Positions 46,501 through 57,915 of a stretch of DNA of 64,000 nt are shown here, in pieces. The notes under the pieces were generated by a model, which made no database searches, was not told the origin of the DNA, and was given only the letters and a program-made list of their open reading frames with translations. The translations under genes were made by a program, and so were the position numbers. Source of the stretch: Terribium retamae (GTDB lineage: Bacteria; Pseudomonadota; Alphaproteobacteria; Rhizobiales; Rhizobiaceae); NCBI RefSeq assembly GCF_022347545.1, contig NZ_JAKREW010000003.1, positions 186,001-250,000 on the forward strand, written 5' to 3'. Position 1 is the stretch's first letter. The number at the start of each line of letters is the position of its first letter.

Positions 46501-47016
46501 TCAAGTGCGCTTGAAGGCCCCGCGAAAGGCGACTGCCGCCAGGATCAGGCTGGCAATGGCGTTCCAGCCGGCCAGCGACAGCCCGAGGATACGCAGGGCT
46601 GCCTTGTCGCAAGATGGCGGCACGAACTTGTCCAGCGCATCCAGTACGCCTTTGCCGCCAGTATCGACCGGGCCGGCGACATTGGTGCAGTCGGTTGGGC
46701 CCGGCCACCAGCCCCATTCGACGCCGGAATGGAAAACGCCGAGATAGAGGCCATAGACCATCAGCAGCCCGCCGACGACGAGCAGCACGCGGGTGAGCCA
46801 GCCCGGCAGTTTGAACATCGCTGCCAGAGCAGCGAGCAGCATCAGCGGTGCGCCGACATAATAGGGGATGCGTTGCTCGTAGCAGAGCTTGCAAGGGATG
46901 TAGCCGCCTATGTACTGGAAGGCGAGGGCCGAACCGACGGTGACAGCCATGGCCACCGCAAGGAACGCGGCGGTGAGCATCGGGCCGCGCTGTGCGGGTG
47001 TCGTCGCGTCGGACAT
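46501..47016 (-). CDS. dsbB: Disulfide bond formation protein B
   Basis: This 171-aa protein has four membrane segments and the DsbB cysteine pairs: Cys42-x2-Cys45 in PCKLCYEQR, and Cys110/Cys136 in the second periplasmic loop (TDCTNV, PPSCDKAA). It reoxidises DsbA using ubiquinone. No dsbA is adjacent. It lies 32 bp after the YqaA gene on the same strand. Confidence 0.9.
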   Translation of the reverse strand: MSDATTPAQRGPMLTAAFLAVAMAVTVGSALAFQYIGGYIPCKLCYEQRIPYYVGAPLMLLAALAAMFKLPGWLTRVLLVVGGLLMVYGLYLGVFHSGVEWGWWPGPTDCTNVAGPVDTGGKGVLDALDKFVPPSCDKAALRILGLSLAGWNAIASLILAAVAFRGAFKRT

Positions 47017-47048
47017 CGGGTTTGCTCCTATGATCGGCGATCAGTCGC

Positions 47049-47636
47049 TCAAAGCGCGTATTTGGCCGCGAAATAAAGCAGAATGAGAACAACGGCAGCT
47101 GCGCCCGCCAGCAGGCCGAGCCGTTTTTCGATGAACTCGCGGATCGGTTCGCCATAGCGGCGAAGCAGCCAGGCCAGCAGCAGGAAACGGCCGCCGCGGG
47201 CGACGATGGCGAGCACGATGAACAGCAGCAGATTAACGCCGATGACGCCGGAGAGGATCGTCACCACCTTGATCGGAGGCAGATGTGCCGCTCCCGACGT
47301 GATCAGCATCAAGATGATGAAGCCGATGCCGGACGACATGCGCAGCGCTTCGAATTCGTCATACTTGCCGTAGAATTCCAGCACCGGCTTGGCAATCGCC
47401 TCATAGGCGTAATGGCCGAGAAACCAGCCGGCGATGCCGCCGAGAACCGAGGCAACGGTGGCTACGATAGCATAACGATAGGCCCGCTCCGGGCGAGAGA
47501 GCGCCATTGGCAGGTAAAGCACATCTGCGGGCACGAGGAAGACCGAGCTTTCCACGAAAGCGATGAAGGCCAGCCACCACTCGGCCGATTTGCGCGCTGC
47601 CAGCGACAGCGTCCAGTCGTAAAGTCCGCGAAGCAT
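47049..47636 (-). CDS. YqaA/DedA-like SNARE-associated membrane protein
   Basis: The 195-aa protein starts at ATG 47636 behind GGGGGC; the frame extends to 47660. It has a DedA/YqaA layout: WWLAFIAFVESSVFLVPADVLYLPMAL, ATVASVLGGIAGWFLGHYAYEAI, and LITSGAAHLPPIKVVTILSGVIGVNLLLFIVLAIVARGGRFLLLAWLLRRYG. DedA-type proteins affect membrane homeostasis. It probably forms a transcript with dsbB. Confidence 0.87.
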   Translation of the reverse strand: MLRGLYDWTLSLAARKSAEWWLAFIAFVESSVFLVPADVLYLPMALSRPERAYRYAIVATVASVLGGIAGWFLGHYAYEAIAKPVLEFYGKYDEFEALRMSSGIGFIILMLITSGAAHLPPIKVVTILSGVIGVNLLLFIVLAIVARGGRFLLLAWLLRRYGEPIREFIEKRLGLLAGAAAVVLILLYFAAKYAL

Positions 47637-47830
47637 GCTGCCCCCTTTTCGTGAGTGCATGCTCTAGAAAGAATTTCTTGGCCACACAATGGCGACCCCT
47701 TCACGAAAACGAAAGGTCGCACCGGTCCAGAAGCGAGTTTCTGGCGATTTCGGTTCGTGGATGCCACGCCCCAGTTGACGAACCGGTGCGCGACCGTATA
47801 GTCCGCGCGCATCCGGACCGCCCGGTCCGA

Positions 47831-47915
47831 GCCCCTATGGCGGAATTGGTAGACGCGCTCGACTCAAAATCGAGTTCCGCAAGGAGTGCTGGTTCGATCC
47901 CGGCTAGGGGCACCA
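47831..47915 (+). tRNA. tRNA-Leu (anticodon CAA), CCA encoded
   Basis: The 85-nt class II tRNA has acceptor GCCCCTA/TAGGGGC, a long variable arm, D loop TTGGTAGAC, and the anticodon stem CTCGA/TCGAG closing a 7-nt loop with CAA at 47865-47867. CCA is encoded and is followed directly by TTTTT, an intrinsic terminator-like run. Confidence 0.95.
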
Positions 47916-48188
47916 TTTTTCTATCTCACGCGAGTTCGCTTCGCTCACCGCTCCGATGGGCGGCCTGGCCGGCCGACGGGCAGTCGCCCTTGCGAACCCT
48001 TTGGTTCGGATGAAGTGCAGCGGCGTGCCCATCCCGCGCGCGCGCCGGGCTGGACAACATCCCAGGCATTCAAGATTTTGGTCAGGGTCGCGCGCGCCCA
48101 AACGAGCCTGCTTGCCTGGGTAGGTTTGTCTAAAGTGCACACCGTGTAGTCAGATCGACGTGTCCCGATCGACGGAAGTGGCGGCCGA

Positions 48189-49472
48189 TCAATTGCGATT
48201 GAACAGACTTCTTATCCTGTTACGCAGAAGGCGGGCGAAATTGCGGGTCTCTCGGTAGAGATGCAGTTGCGAGGCGGCCTGTCTGGTCGCCTTGTCGGCG
48301 TCGGGAGTCAGGCCGATGACAAAGGTGCCGACCGGCCGCCGCTCCATCCACAGACGGCTCATCACAGGATGATCGGGCACGGCGCAGGAATCCGTCATGA
48401 CGATATTTGGATCGTCGAGATGTTGCTTGGTTACTTCGATCATCAAGAGCGTGCCTGGAGAGAACGTCGCCAGCGTTTCATCATAGGCGGTCTTCCAGGT
48501 GTAGGCATGGCCGGCCTCGACGAAGACAATGAGGCTGGCGATGGTGCGGCCATCCAGCGTCAACGAATGAATGCGACACATGTCCTGCTCGGCAAGACGA
48601 TGCACGGCTTCACGCGCGAACGCGGCGCGGAAGCGGTCGATAGCCATCGCGGTGCGTTCGCGTCCTTTCCAACCTGAGGCTTCCAGCGTCAGGAAGTTCT
48701 CGATGGCCCGGCGGATTTCTTCCGGCCCGCGTGCCACTTCGTGTCTCAACTCACCGGTCTCGCCAAGACGCCGCTTCAAGCGGCGGAACTCGCGGTAGTG
48801 ATGCGAACGCAAGGATTGCTTGAGATAGGTTTCGCCGTCGAGTTTGCTTTGGAGCACCGGACGCTGCGTCTCGCCTGTGATCACCAGCGGCAGGTTGCGG
48901 GCCTCTGCAAGCGCCCTGAGCAGGCTCGCCATCGAACCATCGAGGCGCATGTCCGGAAAGGCGAAGACCTTGGGCAGTTTCAGATGCGGACGCGACAGCA
49001 TCGAGAAGAAATCTTCGATCACGCCAATCGGGTCGTCGCGATCAACGAGGGGAGTGCCGACTGGACCGAACGGGCTTGCCCAGGTGCGCATGATGGCAGC
49101 CGCGAGAGGGATGCCAGGCCGCTCCACCGAGAATGGCACCAGCAGGCGAAGCCGGCTGCGATGCTCGTTGCCATCCCGGATGACGGCAAGGCGCACCTCC
49201 TTGTCTTCCAGGCGCGGCATTGCCGGCGCCAGGAAACGCGGATTGAAGAAAACATTGGGCTCAACGGTGCGATTGCACAGATAATCGAGTTCCTCAACAA
49301 GGTCGAAGCCCGCCGAAGCTGCATAGACGGCAAGCGTCCGTTCACGCCGGTTGGAGGCCAGCAACTCGATTTCCGCCAATTCGGCGGCATCGGGCGAAAC
49401 ACCGGCAAGACCGGTCATAAGCGTCCCCGCGGGGCCGCCGCTTGTCTCTTCGATCAGCGGAACGGCGGCCAT
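48189..49472 (-). CDS. CelD/FemAB-like GNAT acyltransferase, coupled to flippase
   Basis: This 427-aa protein is of the Acetyltransf_6/CelD (FemAB-related) type. A central helix-rich region (LKQSLRSHHYREFRRLKRRLGETGELRHEVARGPEEI) precedes the C-terminal GNAT-like half with IHSLTLDGRTIASLIVFVEAGHAYTWKTAYDETLATFSPGTLLMIEVTKQ. Such enzymes modify exported polysaccharides or lipids. Its ATG overlaps the stop of the flippase (TGATG at 49472), so the two are translated together. The real substrate is unknown. Confidence 0.85.
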   Translation of the reverse strand: MAAVPLIEETSGGPAGTLMTGLAGVSPDAAELAEIELLASNRRERTLAVYAASAGFDLVEELDYLCNRTVEPNVFFNPRFLAPAMPRLEDKEVRLAVIRDGNEHRSRLRLLVPFSVERPGIPLAAAIMRTWASPFGPVGTPLVDRDDPIGVIEDFFSMLSRPHLKLPKVFAFPDMRLDGSMASLLRALAEARNLPLVITGETQRPVLQSKLDGETYLKQSLRSHHYREFRRLKRRLGETGELRHEVARGPEEIRRAIENFLTLEASGWKGRERTAMAIDRFRAAFAREAVHRLAEQDMCRIHSLTLDGRTIASLIVFVEAGHAYTWKTAYDETLATFSPGTLLMIEVTKQHLDDPNIVMTDSCAVPDHPVMSRLWMERRPVGTFVIGLTPDADKATRQAASQLHLYRETRNFARLLRNRIRSLFNRN

Positions 49473-50917
49473 CAGGCGGTTCCTTTCGCGGGAATGAAGA
49501 TAAACATGGCAATGCCAAGCTTGCGCCAGACCGTGAATGACAAGGCTGCGGCCTCGAACACCATGGCAAGCGCGGTGGCCAGCGCAGCTCCCCAGAGATG
49601 GAAGCTTGGGATCAGCACCACATTGAGTGCAACGTTGATGGCCAGCGTCAAGGCAAAAACGGCGGCGCAGATGTTCTGATGGCCGCTCATGGTGAGCAGG
49701 CTCTCGCAGGGTCCCACCGCCGCACGGGCGACGACACCGCAGACGAGCAGGAACAGCAGCGGATAGCCGGTGGAGAATTCCGGCCCAAACAGCATCAGCA
49801 TGGGCTTGCCGAGGAGAAGCACAACGAATGCCATCAAAAGGGACGGCCAGAACGTCCAGGACACCGTCTCGCGGGCGAAGGCTGCAAGCTTGCTCCTTTC
49901 GCCATGGGTGTAATGGGCATAGCGCTGCGCTACGCCGGCCTTCACTGCAAAATAAACAAAATGCACCAGCGCCAATGTTTTCACGGTCGCGAAATAGACG
50001 GCCACGTCGTCAGGAGCGAGATAGAAGCCGACCATCAGCACGTCGGCATTGGTCAGCAGGAAGAAGAAACTCTCCACCAGGAAGATCGGCAACGAAACGG
50101 CGATCCAGTCGCGCAGATGGATGGTTGTTGCGCCTGAGGGCACGCGGCCGTCGGTGCGGGCGGTAACCTCGATCAGCTGGAAGATGGTGGTGGCATAGGT
50201 GGCGACGATCGACGCAACCAATGCAGTCTTCGCGTCCGCTGGCATGCCGATCAGCAGTGCGATTGCCATGCAGGCAAGGATCGCGAGCGGACGCACGATA
50301 AAGACGAGTGAGAGGGCTGACAGCGTCCAGGAATTGGCGCGGGCGACTCCCTGGAGCAGATCGGACATCGCGATCATCGGCAGGCAGAAGATGCCGAGGA
50401 TGAAGGGCATCACATAGTAGTTTTCGATCCAGCCGGAAAACAGCCACACCCCGGCGATTCCGAGCAGTGCGATTATGGTCGAGGCGACCAGGACGAAGAT
50501 CCGGCTGGCCAGCAGGATGCCGCGCAGCTCAGGCAGTTTGCCATGTTCGCGGAATTCGGGAATGAAGCGGATCACAGAAGTATGGAAACCGAGGCAGGAC
50601 AGGTTTCCGACGATGACCATCGTCGTCCAGACCAGCACCAGGATGCCGTATTCGAAAGAACCCATCCAACGCGCCATCAGCACTTGGCTAACGAAGGCAA
50701 TGACGGCGCTGATGACGCGGATGACGAAAGCGAGCAGCGAAATCCGCCCGGCTTCGCCACGCTCATCGGATGAAAAGAGAACTGCATCGAGTTTGTCGAA
50801 CAATGGCCGTGCGCGCAGCGCCAGGCGCTGCGGCAGAAACCGCTCAGCTGTCGTGGCTGTGGAAAAGCGCACGCGGTACTCCCAGTCCTCGCGCCGAACC
50901 CTAACAGGCCTCAGCAC
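49472..50917 (-). CDS. Polysaccharide (Wzx-like) flippase
   Basis: This 481-aa membrane protein has about twelve to fourteen helices of the polysaccharide-biosynthesis/MOP flippase class, with ISLLAFVIRVISAVIAFVSQVLMARWMGSFEYGILVLVWTTMVI at the start and the LFGPEFSTGYPLLFLLVCGVV C-terminal repeat. About 50 residues precede the first helix. It should flip lipid-linked saccharide across the inner membrane. It is coupled to the CelD-like acyltransferase downstream; no glycosyltransferase lies nearby in this window. Confidence 0.87.
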   Translation of the reverse strand: MLRPVRVRREDWEYRVRFSTATTAERFLPQRLALRARPLFDKLDAVLFSSDERGEAGRISLLAFVIRVISAVIAFVSQVLMARWMGSFEYGILVLVWTTMVIVGNLSCLGFHTSVIRFIPEFREHGKLPELRGILLASRIFVLVASTIIALLGIAGVWLFSGWIENYYVMPFILGIFCLPMIAMSDLLQGVARANSWTLSALSLVFIVRPLAILACMAIALLIGMPADAKTALVASIVATYATTIFQLIEVTARTDGRVPSGATTIHLRDWIAVSLPIFLVESFFFLLTNADVLMVGFYLAPDDVAVYFATVKTLALVHFVYFAVKAGVAQRYAHYTHGERSKLAAFARETVSWTFWPSLLMAFVVLLLGKPMLMLFGPEFSTGYPLLFLLVCGVVARAAVGPCESLLTMSGHQNICAAVFALTLAINVALNVVLIPSFHLWGAALATALAMVFEAAALSFTVWRKLGIAMFIFIPAKGTA

Positions 50918-51271
50918 GGCAGACTATCTAGGCGAGACAGCTTAAAAAACGGTTCGGGGCAGGTCCTGATCAACCAGGCCGGGCGAAAGCTGGGACAACA
51001 TCCGGTCGGGCCGAAGACGATCGCCTGGTTGGAAGCGAAACTGAAAGGTTGATGAAATGGCCATGCGCGTATCGTGCTTGGGAGCCGGGTCCGAGGCGCT
51101 GCAAGATCCCCTTTCGCCGGGCAGACATGCCCTTCGAATTTGCGATGAGAATGGCAGGCTTGGTCAGGAGCATGATGCAAGTCGGTAGCGGTGGCGTCGC
51201 CGGGGTTCCAATCGCAAAGTTTCCGCACTAATTTGCCGCCCGGGTGGCACGCGCAAGATTCGGAAGGCTCC
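50918..51271. other. Intergenic stretch, divergent promoters expected, no gene seen
   Basis: These 354 bp separate the flippase gene (minus) from the triplet of membrane-anchored proteins (plus). I see no convincing ORF: a 175-aa minus frame across it has proline/serine-rich composition and overlaps the real gene at 51272. There is no clear Pho box, EcfG site or tRNA. It should hold the promoters of both flanking units. Confidence 0.55.
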
Positions 51272-51850
51272 ATGTTCGGCGGTGTCGGCTCAAAGCTCAA
51301 AGCCTGGATATTGGGCGGCATTGGCACTTTCGCCGCGCTTGCAGTCGGTGGCGCTCTCGGTGCGTTCGATACGCTGGAAAAGCCAGTCGTCGTCCTCGGA
51401 CCAGGCCAGCCGATCGAGACGGGGCCCTGGAAGGTCAAGCCGCTGCGAGCCTATACCGTCGACAAGGGTATCTATGGCTTGCCGCTTAAAGCCGGCGAGA
51501 AGGCGATTGTGTTTGAAGCCGAGATGACCAATCGCACGGCCCTTTCAAGCAAGAATTATTTTACCACCTTTCAGCCAGGCGGCACGGAAGACAAGCCCTT
51601 CGTCGTGCTGGTTCGCGATGCGACGATGTCACCTGCGCTGCAGCCGGGCTTGCCGGAACGCATGGCCTATGTCTGGGCGGTGCCGACCGGGGCAGTGCCG
51701 CCTGAGCGTTTCGTGGTTGCGGTAAATGGGAAGATCCACAAGCAGCGCGACAATCTCTATGGCGTGCCCGGCTGGTATAATGAGCATCTCATCGGCACGG
51801 TGGCGATGACAGTCGGCGTCGGCCCCGACACACCGGATGCAAAGCCATGA
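51272..51850 (+). CDS. Membrane-anchored protein A of an unrecognised cluster (192 aa)
   Basis: The product has one N-terminal membrane segment (about residues 11-32, LKAWILGGIGTFAALAVGGALGAF) and an extracytoplasmic domain of about 160 residues with predicted beta strands: GPWKVKPLRAYTVDKG, KAIVFEAEMTNRTALSSKNY, LVRDATMSPALQPGLPERMAYVWAVPTGAVPPERFVV. ATG 51272 sits behind GGAAGG; the open frame reaches 51191. The next gene overlaps it by 4 bp (ATGA), so they are coupled. It shares the PG-x-P ... V-W-x-V-P pattern with the two following genes. No family recognised. Confidence 0.75.
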   Translation: MFGGVGSKLKAWILGGIGTFAALAVGGALGAFDTLEKPVVVLGPGQPIETGPWKVKPLRAYTVDKGIYGLPLKAGEKAIVFEAEMTNRTALSSKNYFTTFQPGGTEDKPFVVLVRDATMSPALQPGLPERMAYVWAVPTGAVPPERFVVAVNGKIHKQRDNLYGVPGWYNEHLIGTVAMTVGVGPDTPDAKP

Positions 51851-52425
51851 TGCGAAGGGTTGCCAATCTGGCGGTTTTCCTGATTGCCATTCTGCTCTGT
51901 TACGGCATGCAGACGACCAAGCCGCATTACGCCGACCTTACCGGCCCGATCCCGGCCTACGGCGCGATCTCAAATACGGTTCATACACGCACCTTCGACA
52001 TCGGTGTCGACAAGGTTGTTTTTGCGCGCACGCTGAAATTCGATCAGTTCGGCAAGCAGAAACTGCTGACCACCGGCGGTGTCTGGGCGATCGTCACCGC
52101 CAACCTGGCTGCAACCAAGGATTCGGCCATGGTCGCTGCGGCCACCTGGCGAGGGCCGGACGGTCTCAGCTACCGCGCGAGCGAGCGGGCGTCTCTCGCC
52201 ACCGGCGGATTGCCGATGGCGCTGGATCCTGGCGTCCCTGCCAAGACGCGCATGGTGTTCGAGATTCTTCCTTCGCAGGCAGACGAGGCGATGCTGCTCG
52301 TCTCCGGCAAGCTTTTTGCTCCACTCGATTCGGAAGCGCGCATCGCGCTCGGTCCAGTCGCGCTTCAGGCGGACGGAATGCCGGAAGGCACCGTGGAGAC
52401 CTATGAACTCGGCAAGACATTCTGA
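51847..52425 (+). CDS. Membrane-anchored protein B of the unrecognised cluster (192 aa)
   Basis: This protein has the same length as protein A and the same design: membrane anchor at about residues 5-21 (VANLAVFLIAILLCYGM), then about 165 extracytoplasmic residues. GGVWAIVTANLAATKD aligns with A's AIVFEAEMTN strand, and ALDPGVPAKTRMVFEILPSQADEA aligns with A's PGLPERMAYVWAVP. The domain also contains HTRTFDIGVDKVVFARTLKFD. It starts inside the stop of A (ATGA) and is followed 9 bp later by C. No function is known. Confidence 0.75.
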   Translation: MMRRVANLAVFLIAILLCYGMQTTKPHYADLTGPIPAYGAISNTVHTRTFDIGVDKVVFARTLKFDQFGKQKLLTTGGVWAIVTANLAATKDSAMVAAATWRGPDGLSYRASERASLATGGLPMALDPGVPAKTRMVFEILPSQADEAMLLVSGKLFAPLDSEARIALGPVALQADGMPEGTVETYELGKTF

Positions 52426-52433
52426 GGTCCGTT

Positions 52434-53009
52434 TTGAGCATCGCTACGCAGGGAACCCGGAACGAGCGCACGGTGACGGAGCAACGCTGGTGGTTGCGCA
52501 GCCTGCTGGCATTGATTGTACTGATCCCTGCCGCGCTCGCAGTGATGTCCTACGACAGTGTGAAGACACTATTGGGCAATCAGGACTTTTTCGCTCAAGA
52601 CGTCGCCTGGAAGAGCAAGGCTCGTTTCGGCGGCAGCGAGTGGCAGTTGACGGACCTGCGTGCGGCGCTTGGCCGTTCTGACATCCCGCCGGATCTGGTC
52701 CCCATATTGGTCGACTTCACGGTCACTGTCGGTGAACCTGATCTGCAGAAGCTGTGGCTTGGTTGCAGGATCATGCTCATTGATGCTGCAGATCGTCATT
52801 GGCTGCCGACGGGGGCGGTATCGTTCCGACAGGCGGATGATGCCAAGACCTGCGTTTCGGCGATGTTTTCCGGCGCTAAGAGTGGCGATACGCTGAAGGT
52901 ACGCGAGACTTTTCTTGTACCGAAGGACGCGACCGCGACCATCCGGCCGGCCGTGAGCGTAGGCAGCGAGCGCCCCTCATTCCTGCTCTTCCAGCGGCCG
53001 CAAGATTAG
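52434..53009 (+). CDS. Membrane-anchored protein C of the unrecognised cluster (191 aa)
   Basis: This third tandem copy in the same layout starts with TTG at 52434 (GAGGT upstream); a GTG at 52473 is an alternative. Membrane segment LLALIVLIPAALAVMSYDSV (about residues 25-44), then an extracytoplasmic domain with SEWQLTDLRAALGR, which mirrors A's PWKVKPLRAYTVD (W-x-[VL]-x-x-LRA), VPILVDFTVTVGE, and KSGDTLKVRETFLVPKDATATI, equivalent to the PG-x-P...VP motif. Its 3' end faces the membrane protein gene, 23 bp apart. Confidence 0.75.
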   Translation: MSIATQGTRNERTVTEQRWWLRSLLALIVLIPAALAVMSYDSVKTLLGNQDFFAQDVAWKSKARFGGSEWQLTDLRAALGRSDIPPDLVPILVDFTVTVGEPDLQKLWLGCRIMLIDAADRHWLPTGAVSFRQADDAKTCVSAMFSGAKSGDTLKVRETFLVPKDATATIRPAVSVGSERPSFLLFQRPQD

Positions 53010-53032
53010 ATCACGGTCTACCGTGCGCCGAT

Positions 53033-54334
53033 TTATGCCGGCTTGCCGACCGCTTGCGCCGAGGCGCGTTTCGGCAATGCGAAAGCGCATTCCAAAATGG
53101 CGGCGAGAAAACAAATCCGCAGCGGCTCGACGAGGATTCCCGTCGAACTGTCCTGGAACGGGCTGCCGAACAGGAAAGTCACGCCATGGGCGATCACCTG
53201 CCAGGTGTCGAGATCGTGCGGGCCGATCAATCGCGTGGCGCCCAACCATGCCCAGGCAGCCGCCCAGTCGATCAGCCGGTAGCCGACGATAAGGACGACG
53301 ACCAGCAGCACGCTTGAACTCAGCGTCAGCCGCACGCCGTTGGCGATCGGCAGATAGCGGGAGCGGTAGCCACTGATGAAATGTTCGACGAAGTCGCGCA
53401 GGAATTTCGGGATCGTCTTGTAGCGCTCGCCGAAACGCTCGACACGCTGGTGGATCCGCATCAGTTCCTGGTCGTCACGAACATTGTAACCATAGATCAG
53501 TGCCGTCATCACCAGCCAGATGACCGGCATGAGCATGTAGAAGAACAGGTTGATCAGAGTGGTGGAGATGCCGAGCGGCATCATCTCCACGGGCGTGACA
53601 ATCGGCGCTGCAGCCATGGCCTTGCCGATCGGCGCTGCCATGCCGTCTCCTGCGGCCTGAAAGAATGAACCGATGTTGCGGCTCATCACCCAGGACATTG
53701 CCGAATCCTTCCAACGGCTGATGACGTAGAGACCGATGAAGATCCAGTTGGTCTCGCAGATGACGACGATGATCTGCCATGCGGAGGAGGCGCCGCCGCG
53801 TTTCTGCATTTCCTTGGCGACGCGCCGGATCAGCCAGGAAATGGCGACTGAAAACAGCAGCCAGCGTGAATCCAGCACGTCGAGGACATTGCCGGATTCA
53901 CCGAAGGGAGCGAGATCCAACGCTGCGCGTGAATATTGACGTACCGTGTCGCCGAGGAAGCCCCAGGCGGCGTAGTAGGCGAAAAACGGCAACAGGGCGA
54001 TGGTGACCATATTGGTCAGCCGTGCGGTGCCGCTGGTTTCGCCCTCTCCGTTCGTCGTGCCGGCTGCCGCGGCCTGGGCGGCACGTATGGCAGGCAATGC
54101 CGGGCGCAATATCTGGAACATCGCCACCGTCACCACGAGTTGCGTGAGCGCCACCAGGGTCAACAAAGCAAGGCCAGCCATGTGGTTGACCATGGCCACA
54201 TGGGTGGCAAGCCGCATGAACAGGCCGCCGGCAACGATCCCGAGAAGCACCAAAGCGATGAGTTGTGGCCAGAAACGGCAGAACAGGCGCAGCGTCAGTC
54301 CGACCGGCCTTACAATGTCGGCAAGCATATCCAC
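53033..54334 (-). CDS. Polytopic membrane protein facing the A-B-C cluster
   Basis: This 433-aa protein has about nine predicted membrane segments: LIALVLLGIVAGGLFMRLA, LALLTLVALTQLVVTVAMFQIL, MVTIALLPFFAYYAAWGFLGDTV, FSVAISWLIRRVAKE, IIVVICETNWIFIGLYVIS, TTLINLFFYMLMPVIWLVMTALIYGY, LTLSSSVLLVVVLIVGYRLIDWAAAW, GVTFLFGSPF and ICFLAAILECAFALP. A loop of about 60 charged residues (NVRDDQELMRIHQRVERFGERYKTIPKFLRDFVEHFISGYRSR) is cytoplasmic or periplasmic. It looks transporter-like but I recognise no family. It converges with A-B-C (ends 23 bp apart), so it may work with them. Confidence 0.75.
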   Translation of the reverse strand: MDMLADIVRPVGLTLRLFCRFWPQLIALVLLGIVAGGLFMRLATHVAMVNHMAGLALLTLVALTQLVVTVAMFQILRPALPAIRAAQAAAAGTTNGEGETSGTARLTNMVTIALLPFFAYYAAWGFLGDTVRQYSRAALDLAPFGESGNVLDVLDSRWLLFSVAISWLIRRVAKEMQKRGGASSAWQIIVVICETNWIFIGLYVISRWKDSAMSWVMSRNIGSFFQAAGDGMAAPIGKAMAAAPIVTPVEMMPLGISTTLINLFFYMLMPVIWLVMTALIYGYNVRDDQELMRIHQRVERFGERYKTIPKFLRDFVEHFISGYRSRYLPIANGVRLTLSSSVLLVVVLIVGYRLIDWAAAWAWLGATRLIGPHDLDTWQVIAHGVTFLFGSPFQDSSTGILVEPLRICFLAAILECAFALPKRASAQAVGKPA

Positions 54335-54536
54335 CTCGCGACGCGCCCCCGCAGCCTTTTAGCAAAGTTTCAGCCGATGTCTGCCCTTGCAGTCGTCGAT
54401 ACGGCCGGCTGCTGACAGTTCCGCGGCGAGGTCGTAGGCGCGCTTCCCGAAAAGCCGATTGGGCCAAGGGAACCATGCCGGCAGTTTTTCATTGGAAAAT
54501 CGCCGGACGGGAGAGGACCGGCAGGAGGAAAACGTC

Positions 54537-54908
54537 ATGAAAACCGCACTTGCCATCCTGGTGGCGGCCGTTGCTTTTGGCCAATCGGCAGACGGGCTGT
54601 CAGCCGCGCCGTTGAACACGATGAACGAGGTGGGAACTGCATTGCAGAATTGCTGGAGCCCGCCTTCCGATGCAGCGAAAGGGGCGGTGACGCTGCAATT
54701 CAGTTTCAAACGCGACGGATCGCTGATCGGCCCGCCCAAGGCGACCAGCATTCGCGTGGAGGGCGATGCCGACAAGCGCCAACAACTCGTCCAGGCAGCG
54801 ATCGATGCTATTCAGAAATGCCTGCCGCTCACTTTCGCACCGAAGCTGGCGGACGGCATGGCGGGCACGGTCTTTACCTTGCAACTGGCTTCGCCGAAGC
54901 AGCAATAG
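54537..54908 (+). CDS. Small secreted protein with TonB/TolA C-terminal-like domain
   Basis: The 123-aa product has a signal peptide (KTALAILVAAVAFGQSADGLSA) and a domain with MNEVGTALQNCWSPPSDAAKGAVTLQFSFKRDGSLIGPPKATSIRV and AAIDAIQKCLPLTFAPKL, the layout of TonB/TolA C-terminal domains (W-P, conserved strand, K-C-x-P). Two cysteines may form a disulfide. ATG 54537 follows GGAGGAAAA. It is divergent from the polytopic membrane gene, about 200 bp apart. Confidence 0.8.
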   Translation: MKTALAILVAAVAFGQSADGLSAAPLNTMNEVGTALQNCWSPPSDAAKGAVTLQFSFKRDGSLIGPPKATSIRVEGDADKRQQLVQAAIDAIQKCLPLTFAPKLADGMAGTVFTLQLASPKQQ

Positions 54909-54947
54909 CGCTGCTCCGGAAAGTGACGAAGCCGTGAGCCGGTTCGG

Positions 54948-57674
<2,727 letters not shown>

Positions 57675-57915
57675 TCAATGGTCCTTTCGCTTGCAATCCT
57701 GGGCGCGGGAGGGAATGCGGCAGGCATCCCATAAACCCACCTGAACAGAGAAACACCAAAAAGCGCCCGGAAAACGGTTCTGGACGCAAAGTCGTTGGAC
57801 AGATAAGAGGGGGCACAATCGATGTCAACGCTGCGTTACCGAGCCGCGGAACGCCTAATTCTGCCACATTCCGGCTGATCAAAAGACCCACTCATCCACA
57901 TCGGAGCTCTTTCGT

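Noticed and set aside
50911-51438. 175-aa minus-strand ORF in the intergenic space
   Set aside because: Proline/serine-rich, overlaps the supported gene at 51272 and has no domain.
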